Assembly (NCBI GenBank): GCA_016648135.1
Contig: JADDOH010004248.1
Location: 151,212-215,211 of the forward strand
From: Agrypnia vestita
Lineage: Eukaryota; Arthropoda; Insecta; Trichoptera; Phryganeidae
DNA: 64,000 nucleotides
Reading direction: 5' to 3'
Of the stretch, positions 32,401 through 43,189 are shown in pieces. Below the pieces are notes generated by a model. That model was not told the DNA's origin, ran no database searches, and saw only the letters and a program-made list of their open reading frames with translations. Both the position numbers and the translations under genes were made by a program. The first letter of the stretch is position 1, and each line of letters starts with the position of its first letter.

Positions 32401-32777
32401 TATAAAAGACGTGTCTCATTAATACAATTTTCAAAGTAAGCCAAATTCTTGTGGTACGAAAATAGATCTAACCTGATGATCTCTTGAAACTAGATTTAAA
32501 CATTTTTTTAATTTAAATACAATTTTTTACATTTTTTGGAATTGCCACTCAACTAGCCCTTGAGCACGTTTTTGAGTTTTGTAGCTATGTTGCAGTTATT
32601 TAAAACTATACGTCAAACATAAAAAGCATAATAACAGATAAAAACAAGAAATAAATAGGTAATAAAAAATAAATAAGTAAAGTGAAATAATATACAATCG
32701 TATTTTTTATACTTTATAACAAATTAGTTTTGCAGATGTAGAGCATCTAAACCTCTTAACCAACAAGAGCGTAATTA

Positions 32778-34395
32778 GGGTGATTTCGCCAGTGTTCCGG
32801 CCACCTTCCGTAGTCGGCCACCAATTACTTTAATTTGAATAAACTTGACACTCGCAATATAATTCAATAATATTTTTGAATGCTAAGAAGTCGGCCACTA
32901 TTCCGCGAAAGAAACACAAAACTGCACCATCTTAGGTTTATTTTAGATATCATTTAAGTAGACCCAAAAAATATGCCGGTGGTTATGAGCTATCAATTTT
33001 GATTCTGGTTTTTCGGAAACGTCGTTAAGAAAATTTTCAAAATTTAAGTAGAAGTTCAATTAATTTGTTTGCACTGTATAAGTAGCATTTATCGGCAAAA
33101 ACATGAACTAAATTTACGAGTTAAAATGATAAAACAGACATTTTCAATATTTTTATGTTGAAACTCGTGCGGCCGGTTACTGGGACAATTTTTTCTACAA
33201 AATCCAGTGAAAATATCACTACTATCTAATAGCCAGTGGTCGGCCGCTAGTTACCACACTGATAATATGTTTTTTTTAACTTAGAAGTGTGGGGCCGACA
33301 ACTGGTTGACGTGTTAAAATTGATATATCATTAGTCGGCCATGCAGCGTCTTAGGACGGTTTTGGTAGATGAAATTTATCTTTTATCATCCTAATGTTAA
33401 CTAAATATAGAAATTATTAATTTTGTATCAATGGGGACTAAAACTAAAATACGTTTTTCATCAGTATACTGATGATAGCCTTCGAAAAGCCTTTTAAGCA
33501 GTAAGAGAAGGGAGAAAGTACGCGCGGCTTATCAGAAATTGTTTGGAAATTGATGTTCCTAGGGCAAAACTGCAGGACCGCATCAAGGGATGGGTATTGG
33601 AAAAAACACGTCAAATGAAACCAAAACACTTTATATCGTTATCTGACGAAAACAAAATTGTTGAATCTTTAATAATCTTGTAATAGCATTAGCGAAATGT
33701 CATTTCTCTCTAAAAAACAAGAACTCCGACTACTGTGCAGCAAATTGTGAAGACAGAAAAAATAAAAACAGGTTTCTAAGATGAAAAACCGGGAGAAAGA
33801 TGGTATTTATTATTCTTACGCCGTTACTAAGAATAAGCAAATTATATAAGAAGTTGGTTTAAAGACTTGAAAACCTATCTAATAGAAAACAATGATGTAG
33901 ATGTATTAGAAGACCTTAATCGGATTATTAATGGAGATGAAAACGGCTTTAACATATAACCAAAATGCCCAATCGAAAAAAATAATTATCTTTCTAGTTT
34001 CTAGTTTGTGATTATTAGTGTATCGTTTAAAATTAATTAATATTAAAAGCTTAAAAAGATTTAAGTATAAATTGAAAAAAAATCCTGTATAGCGCAAATT
34101 TCTAAAGGACGTCTGGCGGCCCTGTTCTAAAATCTGATGGCCGACTACTGACGCATAGGTGGCCGACAACTGACGCATAGATGGCCGACTACTGGCAAAA
34201 CAGCCATTTTTCATTAAAATATTATTTTAATTTTTATGGGTGGGCTAATTTCAAAAAGCAATAAATATAATAAAAATAAACTCCCTGTTCTTTAATATAT
34301 ACGTGTTTTTCTAAACCACCTTTCAAAAATGAACTTACAATGATATTCCAAAGATGACTTTTCTATAAAATGGCCGACTACTAGCACAATCACCC
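32778..34395. mobile_element. pogo/Tigger-like DNA transposon, decayed
   Basis: Terminal inverted repeats GGGTGATT..GC.AGT...CGGCC face each other at 32778 and 34395, each flanked by the dinucleotide TA (32776-32777, 34396-34397), as in Tc1/mariner-class elements. It contains a broken pogo-type transposase (33460-33960). At least nine copies of GTCGGCC or its complement GGCCGAC lie in the two sub-terminal zones, mostly inverted relative to each other. Confidence 0.85.
33460..33960 (+). pseudogene. pogo-type transposase remnant
   Basis: The plus strand gives YTDDSLRKAF, stop, AVREGRKYA, then VPRAKLQDRIKGW and LSDENKIVESL. This is the psq-type helix-turn-helix of pogo-family transposases (Y....L..A...V..G......A......VP..TL..R..G, then LS..EE..L). 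A second part has frames reading WFKDLKTYLIENNDVDVLED and NGDENGFNI, corresponding to the segment that leads to the first catalytic aspartate (N.DE.GF). Several stops and at least one frameshift are present, and the rest of the DDE domain is missing. It cannot make a working enzyme. Confidence 0.8.
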
Positions 34396-34669
34396 TATAT
34401 TACTTTTAGAAATAAGGGATTTTCAAATTTCTAAACTATGTAATCTAATCTGTTATACGGAATATTTCGAGGATATTTTCATTTACCGAAATATACAATG
34501 TAGCCTGTCTCTAAAAGATGGTGAGAAATTCAAAAAATATATATTACTGGGACATCTTAAGGGCCGGTTATTTATAATTTTATTTGCGGTTTGCTTATTA
34601 CACTATTTCTACGCATGAGTAGTAATGCGAAAATTGTTGTTTTGATTTATTTGATTAGCGAAAACGCAA

Positions 34670-34897
34670 AAATCTATGTTTATTCTTAAGACCTCGTTCA
34701 CACTGCGCACTGTGTCGGATGTCGAGGCGACAAAATGTAGTCCAGCCTTGTGGTTGAACACATTACATAGCAGAGTTCACATCAAATCCGACACGATAAA
34801 ATGTCGGCGCCGACATTTATTGTCGGCTGGTTTGTCATCGCATACATCCGATAAAAAATCGTATCGGAAGTTACTCGCGTACCTACTGGCTTATACA
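34670..34897. repeat. Repeat with GTCGGCGCCGAC palindrome, host of a MITE-B
   Basis: 'cgttcacactgcgcactgtgtcgg' and the perfect palindrome ATGTCGGCGCCGACAT (34802-34817). After the MITE-B insertion (34900-35367) the wording resumes ('ctgttcacagttgtcggtccgacatgtc', 35372-35400), so this is probably the outer part of an older element. Confidence 0.55.
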
Positions 34898-34899
34898 TA

Positions 34900-35367
34900 C
34901 AGGGTGTCTCATAGCTAGTAGCAAAACTTCATGGATTCCTGTCTTGAGTCGAAAATGTTCAAACAACCATGACCTAGTATCAATTATTATGAAGGAAAAT
35001 ACAACATCAAGGTTTGCATTTTTTTCAATATTTCTGACTTATTTTTTGTAAAAAGTTGAAATATTATTATGAAAAATTCATTCGTTTTAATACAAGTCGA
35101 ATAAAATGATAAAAACCTTGCAATCATTTTATTTGAGTTGTATTGAAGCGAATGTATTTTTCATTAATGATATACATATGTAACTGTAATAATAGTTCAA
35201 CTTTTTGAAAGAAAATAAGTCAGAAATATTGAAAAAAAATGCAAATTTAGATATTGCATATCTCCATAAATATTGATATTAGGTCATGGTTGCTTGAACA
35301 TTTTCGACTCATTATGAAGGCAGGAATTCACCTGCAAAATTTTTGCTTCCAGCTATGAGACACCCTG
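34900..35367. mobile_element. MITE-B, complete (TA-flanked, CAGGGTGT ends)
   Basis: 468 bp, starting CAGGGTGTCTCATAGCT and ending in the inverse AGCTATGAGACACCCTG, flanked on both sides by TA (34898-34899, 35368-35369). The inverted arms extend for most of the element (about 200 bp each), so it folds almost completely. No coding capacity. A TA target and long arms fit a Tc1/mariner-derived MITE. MITE-B is my label. Confidence 0.9.
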
Positions 35368-35739
35368 TATAGGCTGTTCACAGTTGTCGGTCCGACATGT
35401 CACGACACAATCTTTCTTTTTGACAAATGCACCCTCTAAATTTTGTATTTTTCTCAGTAAATCGTCATAGGCACTCATAGGTATTCTAAAGTAGTTAAAA
35501 ACTCTACTACGTCACTTCTCAATTCACCGTTCAACATTTGAAAAGTTCGAAGATTGAGCGCACTCAATATTTTCTTTTACTGGTATAATTATTTTTTACT
35601 TAAAAAAAACTATTGGATAGAAAAGTTAATCGCTGAATTTCAAACGCAACCTAACTACAATGCAACCATCAAAATAACCTAGGTAATCATCTCCAAGTCC
35701 ACACAAACTCAAATCGTATCGATTATAATAGGTACATTA

Positions 35740-35910
35740 CAAATGTCTCACAGAGATGAAACTATTCTGAATGAGAAAGCGTGTATGGAAATTTTTTAAT
35801 GTTTACAGGGCTTACGCCCGTCACTGGCTGACTTAAGTGACCACTATACACAATGTAACGTTCACCTATTCCACCACCACATCACTATCACTACACTATG
35901 TACCTCGCTT
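35740..35910 (+). mobile_element. Foldback element FB-1, left arm
   Basis: 'aaatgtctcacagagatgaa', 'agggcttacgcccgtcactgg' and 'cttaagtgaccactatacac' are collinear with the other FB-1 left arms. Confidence 0.75.
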
Positions 35911-35984
35911 CACAATATAAACCACGCTCTCGCCATCTATGATTGAAATGTATCATTCCCATGAAACAGTCATCCGTATTCTGA

Positions 35985-36065
35985 ACTAAGCAAAATTTCT
36001 ATTTCTGTATCTTGACAGTTATTGTATAACATTGTGACACCGTTTTTTATACTGTATACTGCCAG
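35985..36065 (+). mobile_element. Fragment of MITE-C
   Basis: 'ccgtattctgaa' and 'cttgacagttattgtataacattgtgacaccgt' match the arm of the foldback element at 51885-52185. Confidence 0.75.
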
Positions 36066-36074
36066 TGATGGAAT

Positions 36075-36450
36075 CGATGGCCCTTACAAAGAAAAGCGTA
36101 GAAAAGCTCAAATGCACGCAACGATCCATGGAGAGATCCATGCTTGCTGTAGTCCCAAAAGATAGAATTAGAAAATGAAATTAAGCGCAAAATTAGAGTA
36201 GTGGTTATCATGGATCGTGTAGGCTAAAATGGCAACTTGCAGGGCATGTTGCAAGGCAGGATCCTACAAGATGGACTCCCAGGGTTCTGAAGTGGAGACC
36301 TTGGGAGAATAAAACAGGCATTGGAAGACCTCAGAAGAGATGGGCCGACGATATAGCCACTGTGGGGGGGGGAAGAAATGGAAGGATGGAAGTGTATGGA
36401 AAAGGCCTATATCCAGCAGTGGAGAAATGAAGCCTGAAGAATAAGAAGAT
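36075..36450 (+). pseudogene. RTE-type LINE C-terminal remnant
   Basis: Plus frame: KCTQRSMERSMLAV, VPKDRIRN, then RLKWQLAGHVARQD, TRWTPRVLKWRPW, GIGRPQKRWADDI and a final KAYIQQWRNEA block. These are the same tail motifs as in the intact LINE ORF2 at 13112-16240 (RAMERSM, LKW.W.GH, GR..KRW..E), so this is a degraded member of the same superfamily but a different family. Stops and frameshifts are present. Confidence 0.82.
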
Positions 36451-36459
36451 AACAGACCT

Positions 36460-37370
36460 GAGACGGAGTCAAGTTGCTCTTCAGTTTACTTAGTAATTCG
36501 GAGGCCCTCTGGAATGCGAGACCCTCACAATTGAGTGTGACAAATTTGAATGTTGTCACATTTTATTATTTTCGCAATTCAATTAGAAAAAATAACAAAC
36601 TTTCCGTATAAATGGATCGCTCGTTAATTTTGAATTTAATATAGAAGAATTACCATACCGAAGGATTGCTGATGAGTAATCAATAATACATTACGTGCGA
36701 ATTATTTATAAGTTCAACAAACTGCCCACCTTTTCTAATTTTGCCTTCACCAGATGGATTTGTTGTAGGTAATTTGTAAACATTATCATAGTCAACTCGA
36801 CATCAAACCTCGGTACAGCGATAATACAATTGTCTCCATAAGATTTATTTCTCTGGCTTAGGTATAGGTAATTCGTGTCGTTTTTCGACCCAAACGAAGG
36901 ATCATTTTATAAAAGCTCCTTACAAACCGATCTGTCTATGTATCCCGCTCTAATATAACATACAATTGGCTTGGTGTAGAGTAGGTACCTAATAGTTCAT
37001 TTGAAGGATACATTTTTACGAAAACGGGTTATTTGACTGGTGGAAAACACAAAAATCTATGCTTTAAACAATACATTACTATAAACAACGAGTTGATAGA
37101 ACTAGCCCTAAATAATAAAAATATTTAAATAACGTAAAGTTATGCAGTATTACCTTCTGAGCATTGTTGCTTTCTTATTTATTGTATAAGAAAAAAAAAT
37201 TACATTTAATCCTATTACATATATTTTCATTTGTATATTTCGTGAAAATTGGTTTTCTTATTGAGCTTCCAGGGAGATTACACGCATCTATGGTTACACT
37301 CCGTGTTCTAATTTGTTCAAAATTAGAACATAGGCACCTACCGGCTGCAAACTGCACGCTTTCTCTATTG
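36460..37370. other. No recognised gene
   Basis: Mostly AT-rich. A 9-bp inverted repeat GTTCTAATT/AATTAGAAC surrounds 37308-37330. No coding support. Confidence 0.4.
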
Positions 37371-37379
37371 TGTCACATT

Positions 37380-37680
37380 TTATTCCAATTTTAAAATTGA
37401 ACTTTTCCCTCATCGCCTTGACCTTGCGGCCCGTCCGATCGCGCGATGTTCGGAGCGGTTCTATTCGCGGCGCTCGCCTCACCCGCTCGACATGACGGCC
37501 ATTAATGAGCTAACTCCCAGCTGTCACATTACGATGATAAGATGACGAAATGGGTGCGCCGCTAGCGGCAGTGGCGTGCTAAATTAGCTGGGGTCAAGCG
37601 GTGGGTTTCTGTCTACCTCCGACAGCGCGAAGCCGGTAAAAATATCTCGTCAGTTTAGTGTCTAGTTTCCGTATCGGAAA
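37380..37680. promoter_or_regulatory. GC-rich low-repeat patch, candidate enhancer
   Basis: A compact island with homeodomain-type TTAATGAG, the CAGCTG E-box (37519-37524), a GATAAG site (37536-37541) and the palindromic GCTAAATTAGC (37578-37588), all inside 300 bp and outside any repeat family. This density would suit a cis-regulatory module. No gene body or start was recognised next to it. Confidence 0.3.
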
Positions 37681-37694
37681 TGTTCAGTCTTATA

Positions 37695-38195
37695 CAGCGT
37701 GTCTTATAGCTAGTAGCAAAAACTTTACAGGTGGATTCCTGCCTTGATAATGAGTCGAAAATGGTCAAGCAACCATGACCTTAATATCAATAGTTGTGGA
37801 GATATGCAATATTTGCGTTTTTTTTTTTCAATATTTCTGACTCGTTTGCAAAAACTTGAACCATCATTACGGGAACTTATATTATCTATTATGAAAAATT
37901 CATTCTCTTCAATACAACCCAAATTAAATGATAAAAACATTGCAAAAAAATTTTTTTTACAATTTTTACAAGGTTTTTATCATTTTATTCGACTTGTATT
38001 AAGGCAAACGAATTTTTCATAATCAATATAAGTTACTGTAATGATATTTCAACTATTTGCAAGAAATAAGTCAGAAATATTGAGAATGAGAAAAAATGCC
38101 AACTTTGATATTGCTTTACATCTCAGTATCAAGGCACGAATCCATGCTTGGTATATTGAGATGTAAGGTTTTCGCTACTAGCTATGGTACACCTG
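37695..38195. mobile_element. MITE-B, complete
   Basis: 501 bp between CAGCGTGTCTTATAGCTAG and AGCTATGGTACACCTG, with TA on both sides (37693-37694, 38196-38197). Long inverted arms share 'gtcgaaaatggtcaagcaaccatgacc' type words with 34900-35367. Confidence 0.85.
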
Positions 38196-38200
38196 TATAA

Positions 38201-38864
38201 TCTATATCTATAAACTCAATGTCTGTTTGTCTGTCTGTTCTCTATAAAAATCTACACCGTTTGTCCGATTCAACTCAAAATTTGGAAACTTATTCTTTAG
38301 GACCCGGCGGGTTACATAGGTGACATTTCCCCCCTCCACGTTTACCCCTTCCCCTCCCCTGATATATTTTCAATACAAATCTGCACCATTTGACCGATCG
38401 GACTCAAAATTTGTAAATTTATTCTTTAGGACCCGGCAGATAATATAGGTGACATTTCCCCCCTCACCTTCTACCCCTTCTCCTCCTCCTGATATATTTT
38501 TAATGCTAATCTGTACCGTTCGACCGATCGGACTCAAAATTTTCAAACTTATTCTTTAGTTCCTAAATATGGTAATATGGGCGACATTTCCCCTTCCCCC
38601 TCTAATCAATCTCCTCTCCCAGATATATTTTCTATACAAATCTACACCGTTTCACCAATTGGACCCAAATTTTGCAAACATATTCCTTCCCATGCCATCC
38701 TTCCAGGCCATATTTCTTCCCTAGACATCCTATCCATCCCAGCCTTGATTAAATGGAAACATTGTTTTAATTAGAAGCTATCCAAAACAATGGAATCTTT
38801 GTTCCCCACAAATTTATTTTCAACTGAATCTTTATCCCGTGCAATGCCGGGTACAAACAGCTAG
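38201..38864 (+). mobile_element. Helitron-like element with four internal 130-bp repeats
   Basis: It begins TCTATATCTATAAACTC after an A and ends CTAG followed by T, with GC-rich 'ccgtgcaatgccgggtacaaacag' just before the end. TC...CTAG inserted between A and T is the Helitron convention, and this wording is common in insect genomes. Inside, four units start at 38251, 38380, 38510 and 38641 (period 129-131 bp), each with 'accgttt..ccgat', 'actcaaaattt..aaactta' and 'gacatttccccc' blocks. No Rep or helicase coding. Confidence 0.6.
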
Positions 38865-38869
38865 TAGTT

Positions 38870-39166
38870 TAATAAAATAATGAAAACCTTGCTAAAATTG
38901 AATAAATAAATTTTTTACAAGGTTTTTATCATTCTATTTGAGTCGTAATGAAGCAAATAATTTTTTTATAATCATTTTAAGTTACTGTAATGATAGTTCA
39001 ACTTTCTGCAAAAAATAAGTCAGAAATATTGAAAAAAACTGCAAAGTGATATTGCACATCTCCATTAACTATTGATATTAGGTCATGGTTGCTTGAACAT
39101 TTTCGACTCATTATCAAGGCAAGAATCCACCCAGAAAAGAGCTACTAGCTAAGAGATACTTGTATT
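38870..39166. mobile_element. MITE-B, left end lost
   Basis: 'tttttacaaggtttttatcatt', 'aaaataagtcagaaatattg' and 'ggtcatggttgcttgaacattttcgactc' match the right half of MITE-B; the end is degraded ('agagatacttgta'). Confidence 0.75.
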
Positions 39167-39169
39167 TTA

Positions 39170-39917
39170 TGTGACACATGAATTATGGATTTAAGTATAA
39201 ACAGACAAATCAACAAAAAAGATGTCTCGCAAAAGTAAAAATGTGAAAATAATTTCAAGGATTTGAATCAATGAATGAAGTGAATTTATTTAAAAAATTT
39301 AAGAACCTTTAAAGATATGTAGAGTTAATGTCTTCCAACTTTACACTCTAACTTTTTTTAAATCAGATTCAAAAGTCAAATACAAATAATTTGTATTACT
39401 TTATTTTAATTTTAGTTTACTTTATGTGCTTAACTCATCATAGAATAAGATCCATATAATTTATAGTTGTTCATGTAAAAGTTATAGAGGGCATAGATTC
39501 CCATCCATCCAAACAATATTTTTGAAGTCAGTAATTTGCAAGCTTTCAGATCATAAAATAAAACCTTGGCAGTCATTGTTTGAAAAATAAAAAAATCTGT
39601 AGTGTCATGACATCTTGTGGAGTATTCCAGAAACTATTTGAATTAAAAGTCAAAGGTTTTGGAGTAAATTCCATTTGCAGTAAATTAAATTTCCCACACA
39701 GGTGTATTGGTATTAAAAAGGGTCTAACTTCATTTAAACACTTTTACAGGAGAAATAATACATTAATTTAGGAAGAAGTTTTGAGGACAAAAGTCAATAA
39801 CTCTTGCTACTTATTCTCTATATCTTTTGTTTCTAAATTAACATAATTTTTTTTATGGTGTTAATATAAACAATTTTTACAAGTTCATTACCTCAGAGAG
39901 GTAAAATGTATTGAACA
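39170..39917. other. AT-rich, no gene
   Basis: Nothing recognised. Confidence 0.4.
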
Positions 39918-39925
39918 GGCTAGGG

Positions 39926-40866
39926 CAGCGGCACTCAACCTTTTTTTCTTCGAGCCACATACATATGTTTGCTAAGCTACGCGGGCCGCAACATTATACA
40001 GATATGACAAAAAAATCATATAGTGAAAAAAGTATTGGTTAAAAATCATTTGATTCAATTCAGGAGCGCTACCATTTGATTAATCAACAATTTTTTTTTA
40101 ACAATAACAGAATTATAATAATGCTTATTGCTTATCAGCATACCAGCTAATACCAGCTCAAACGTGAACAACAGCTTATTTCCCTATATAAAATTTATTT
40201 TCATCTTAACTGTATACTCAAAATACAATAATAGAACTTAAAACTAATGTATATCCAAGCGTTTATTTTTGTTCAGCGTCTTAACAAAAATAATAGATTG
40301 ATAAACGCATAGGAAAATATGATTTATGAATACGAATTTTAACGCCTTATAACAGACGTAACGGGGGACGAGGTTATGAAAGAAAAAATATTCACAGTTG
40401 TATAGACCACATCGTGGCCGGAAATCGTAAAGCCACAATGCATTCAAAATATAATACCACTTTGTACAAAGATTTTGACATACTCAAAATATTGTGCGAA
40501 TTATTTGAATGATAAAAAAAGTAGAAATAATTTAACACACGTAATTTTATTGACAGTAATGGATGAATGTGGAATACGAGGATGACTAAAAGAATGGATA
40601 AAAAAATACATGACAGCACAAAACTTACGCTCTGTGGTTGAAACTATCTATGGTTGAAATAACAAATTCGTTCTTAAACCACAAAAATCGCCGGTTTTAA
40701 AGTGATAGAGGAGTTTGTATTTTTGTTTGTGCGAATTTCAAGATATTCAAAACTTACAATGCCAATTTTTTTTTAATCATGTTCCTGATAGTGAATGTGT
40801 TTCGGGCTGCATATAAAAGCTTAGTGGGCCGTATGTTGCCTGCGGGCCGCAGGTTAAATATGGCTG
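39926..40866. mobile_element. Non-autonomous hAT element with 8-bp target duplication
   Basis: It starts CAGCGGCACTCAACC and ends with the inverse type GGTTAAATATGGCTG, the classic hAT terminus (CAG.GG...TCAACC). The exact 8-bp duplication GGCTAGGG flanks it (39918-39925 and 40867-40874). 'gggccgcaacat' and 'gcgggccgcagg' near the ends are typical. 941 bp; no transposase motif found, so it must have been moved by an enzyme supplied from elsewhere. Confidence 0.92.
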
Positions 40867-40879
40867 GGCTAGGGGATAA

Positions 40880-41425
40880 AATTTGTCTCTTTATCTTCAT
40901 GTCAAGCACTTCATCCTTGGGGCAAAGTGTGAACTATATGTTCTTCTACCTAATTGGTTAATAAAAATATGATAAAGATTTGTATTGAAATACATATTCT
41001 AATTTGAAAGACTAAATAATGGTAGGGGAGCTATAATAAGTATGTATGTACATATATATTTTCATGATATGGCTGTAGAGTAGGGCCAGGTAAAACTTAC
41101 CAATCTGAGTGATTCCAGGAAAATAATTGAGTTGTAATCAGTACTATGTATATATAGTTACATATAAAATAAATTAAAAGATAATAAAAATATCAACTGT
41201 GGTGGTTCAGGCATTAAAACATTTAAATATGTTTTGTTTAGTATTGTGGTGTTCTGAGATTGTATATAACAAACACACCTGAGCAAGTCTATTTCTTTGT
41301 TTATAATTTTATTAATTTCCAAAACTGTCATTTTAATATATATCGGTAATTTTTTCCTCGTGCTCCACATTGTTTTAATTTTGAATATACATATATGTTA
41401 TTTTAATGCATTATATGTATTATAT
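40880..41425. other. AT-rich, no gene
   Basis: Nothing recognised. Confidence 0.4.
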
Positions 41426-41429
41426 TTAG

Positions 41430-41617
41430 CACCCCTCGTGGCCCAGTGGCATAATACTGACTTCTCACACTGAGAGTTCCGGGTTCGATTCCCAGTGAGG
41501 GATTCCCAGAGAGACATTAATTCTATATAATTTAATCAAGCATGGATGTTTTTGAGATGTGATTGGTTTCAGAAACTGGGCCTCACGGCCTGTTGAAGCG
41601 TTAAAAATAAATCTAAA
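41430..41617 (+). mobile_element. tRNA-derived SINE, second family (S2)
   Basis: A-box-like TGGCCCAGTGGCA (41441-41453) and a perfect B box GGTTCGATTCC (near 41491-41501) are followed by a tRNA-unrelated body and a final 'taaaaataaatct' A-rich tail. The body differs from S1. Single copy in this window. Confidence 0.85.
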
Positions 41618-41619
41618 AA

Positions 41620-42700
41620 AAAAATGAAGAATTCATGTTTCGCTTCACAAATTTTGGAGATAATTTGAGTTTAAAACCAACCATTTTTCAGTTTTATACT
41701 AATCACATTGTGGTTTTAGATTATGTATGTCTAGTGTTATTTAGTAGTTATTTTATGTTATTTATTATTGGGGATGGTTTGAATGTGACATGTTCCAAAT
41801 TCCTCACTACAGTTCAATGTGATTCATCAGGAAAGGATTAATTAATGTGTATTTGAAGACTCAATTTTCTCATTCGGTAACGCAAATCGCTTGGCTCAGT
41901 GGGACATTTTTCATTTAATTAGTTAATGAATTTATTGACTTCATTACTCTCCTTTAATCAAAAATAAATTCAGTTTGAGGCATCCTCATAAATTTCAATG
42001 AAATTTTCAAACCAGCAATGAGTGCAAATAATTTTGCAATGAGTCCTAAATGTTTTGAAGTAGAAATAGATTAATTTATTGCTAATATTCATTATGCTTG
42101 TACCCATAGAAAATCATTATTTATGGTTTTGTTGAACTGAAAACAATTGGCACGACGAATTTCGTATCTCTTTTATTTTTCACTTTGAATTATCTGAATG
42201 AACAGTTTTATGCCATTTTCATTAGCATTCTTTGAAAGTAGTTCGTACTTTTAATAATTATAATGAATATGCAATAATAAAATTTGGATTATTTTTATTT
42301 TCTAACTAATGTACCTATAAATTTAATATTTTTGTTTGGTTAAATTTACATGGCAGCACCATTAAAATAGTAAGACACTCCCATACAGGAGTGCCCCAGT
42401 AGGCGAGACATAATATAATAGATAAATACATTTTTTGTCTGTTCCTTGACCTAAGTAACTAATTTACTTTTACGTAAATTTTCCATCATTTTTAAAACCA
42501 AAATTACCACTCAAATAACACCTGAAGGGTAGCCATCATTTTGTGGTAGAAAGGGTTTTTTGCACAGCAAAGGTAATTTATGGTACCTAACCCACCTTGT
42601 TATTATTTACTACCAATAAATAGTCAATAATAACAAGCTTGACATTTAAATTGAGTCAATAATCGAAAAATGTATAACTGTTTACAATTTAACACTGCTA
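41620..42700. other. AT-rich, no gene
   Basis: A short GC-rich inverted word at 42384-42400 ('cactcccatacaggagtg') is the only structure seen. Confidence 0.4.
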
Positions 42701-42704
42701 AATA

Positions 42705-43187
42705 CAGTGAAATCCCATTAATTCGAAATTCGTCATGATTTGAAATTTTTCAAACCCATAAGTTCCAATATATCAATTTCATAGTAGATTAATCCCGATA
42801 ATTCGATAACCCCAGTAATTCGTAACTCGAAACATTTTTTAGCCCCTCAAGCCACAAATCAATACATTTTACTTCACTTTTTTTTTGAAATTTGACAAAA
42901 TAAAAATATTTCGATTTTTTCACAAGTGAGAATAACAAATATGTGGATACCGGGTAATAGAAATGTTGCGATCTTTGTATTAGCCTAATAAATATTGCAT
43001 TTTCGAAATCATAAATACACATGTTTTTCGCAAAATTAAAGGGTGTTTTCGCAAGTTTTATGATTTTTGGTGAATCTCACAATCGCATTGTGATTTTTTT
43101 TGCACTTTGCATTTCGAATTAACAGGGTTCTACATAATTCGAAATGTTTTTTTGGTCCCTTTTATTTTGAATTAACGAGGTTCTACT
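42705..43187. mobile_element. Tigger-like MITE
   Basis: Left end CAGTGAAATCCCATTAATTC after TA (42703-42704); right end is the inverse of AGTAGAACCTCGTTAATTC. This terminus is typical of Tigger/pogo-type elements. The right TA is degraded. Inner 'agaaatgttgcgatctttgtattagcctaat' recurs at 46500-46530. No transposase. Confidence 0.82.
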
Positions 43188-43189
43188 AA

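Noticed and set aside
32474..32502. CTGATGA...GAAAC at 32474-32496 as an eighth hammerhead
   Set aside because: Only six bases lie between core and GAAAC, so no stem II can form, and the following GAT breaks helix III.
41820..41840. Minus-strand CTGATGA near 41825 as a hammerhead core
   Set aside because: No GAAAC box or stem follows within 60 bases.
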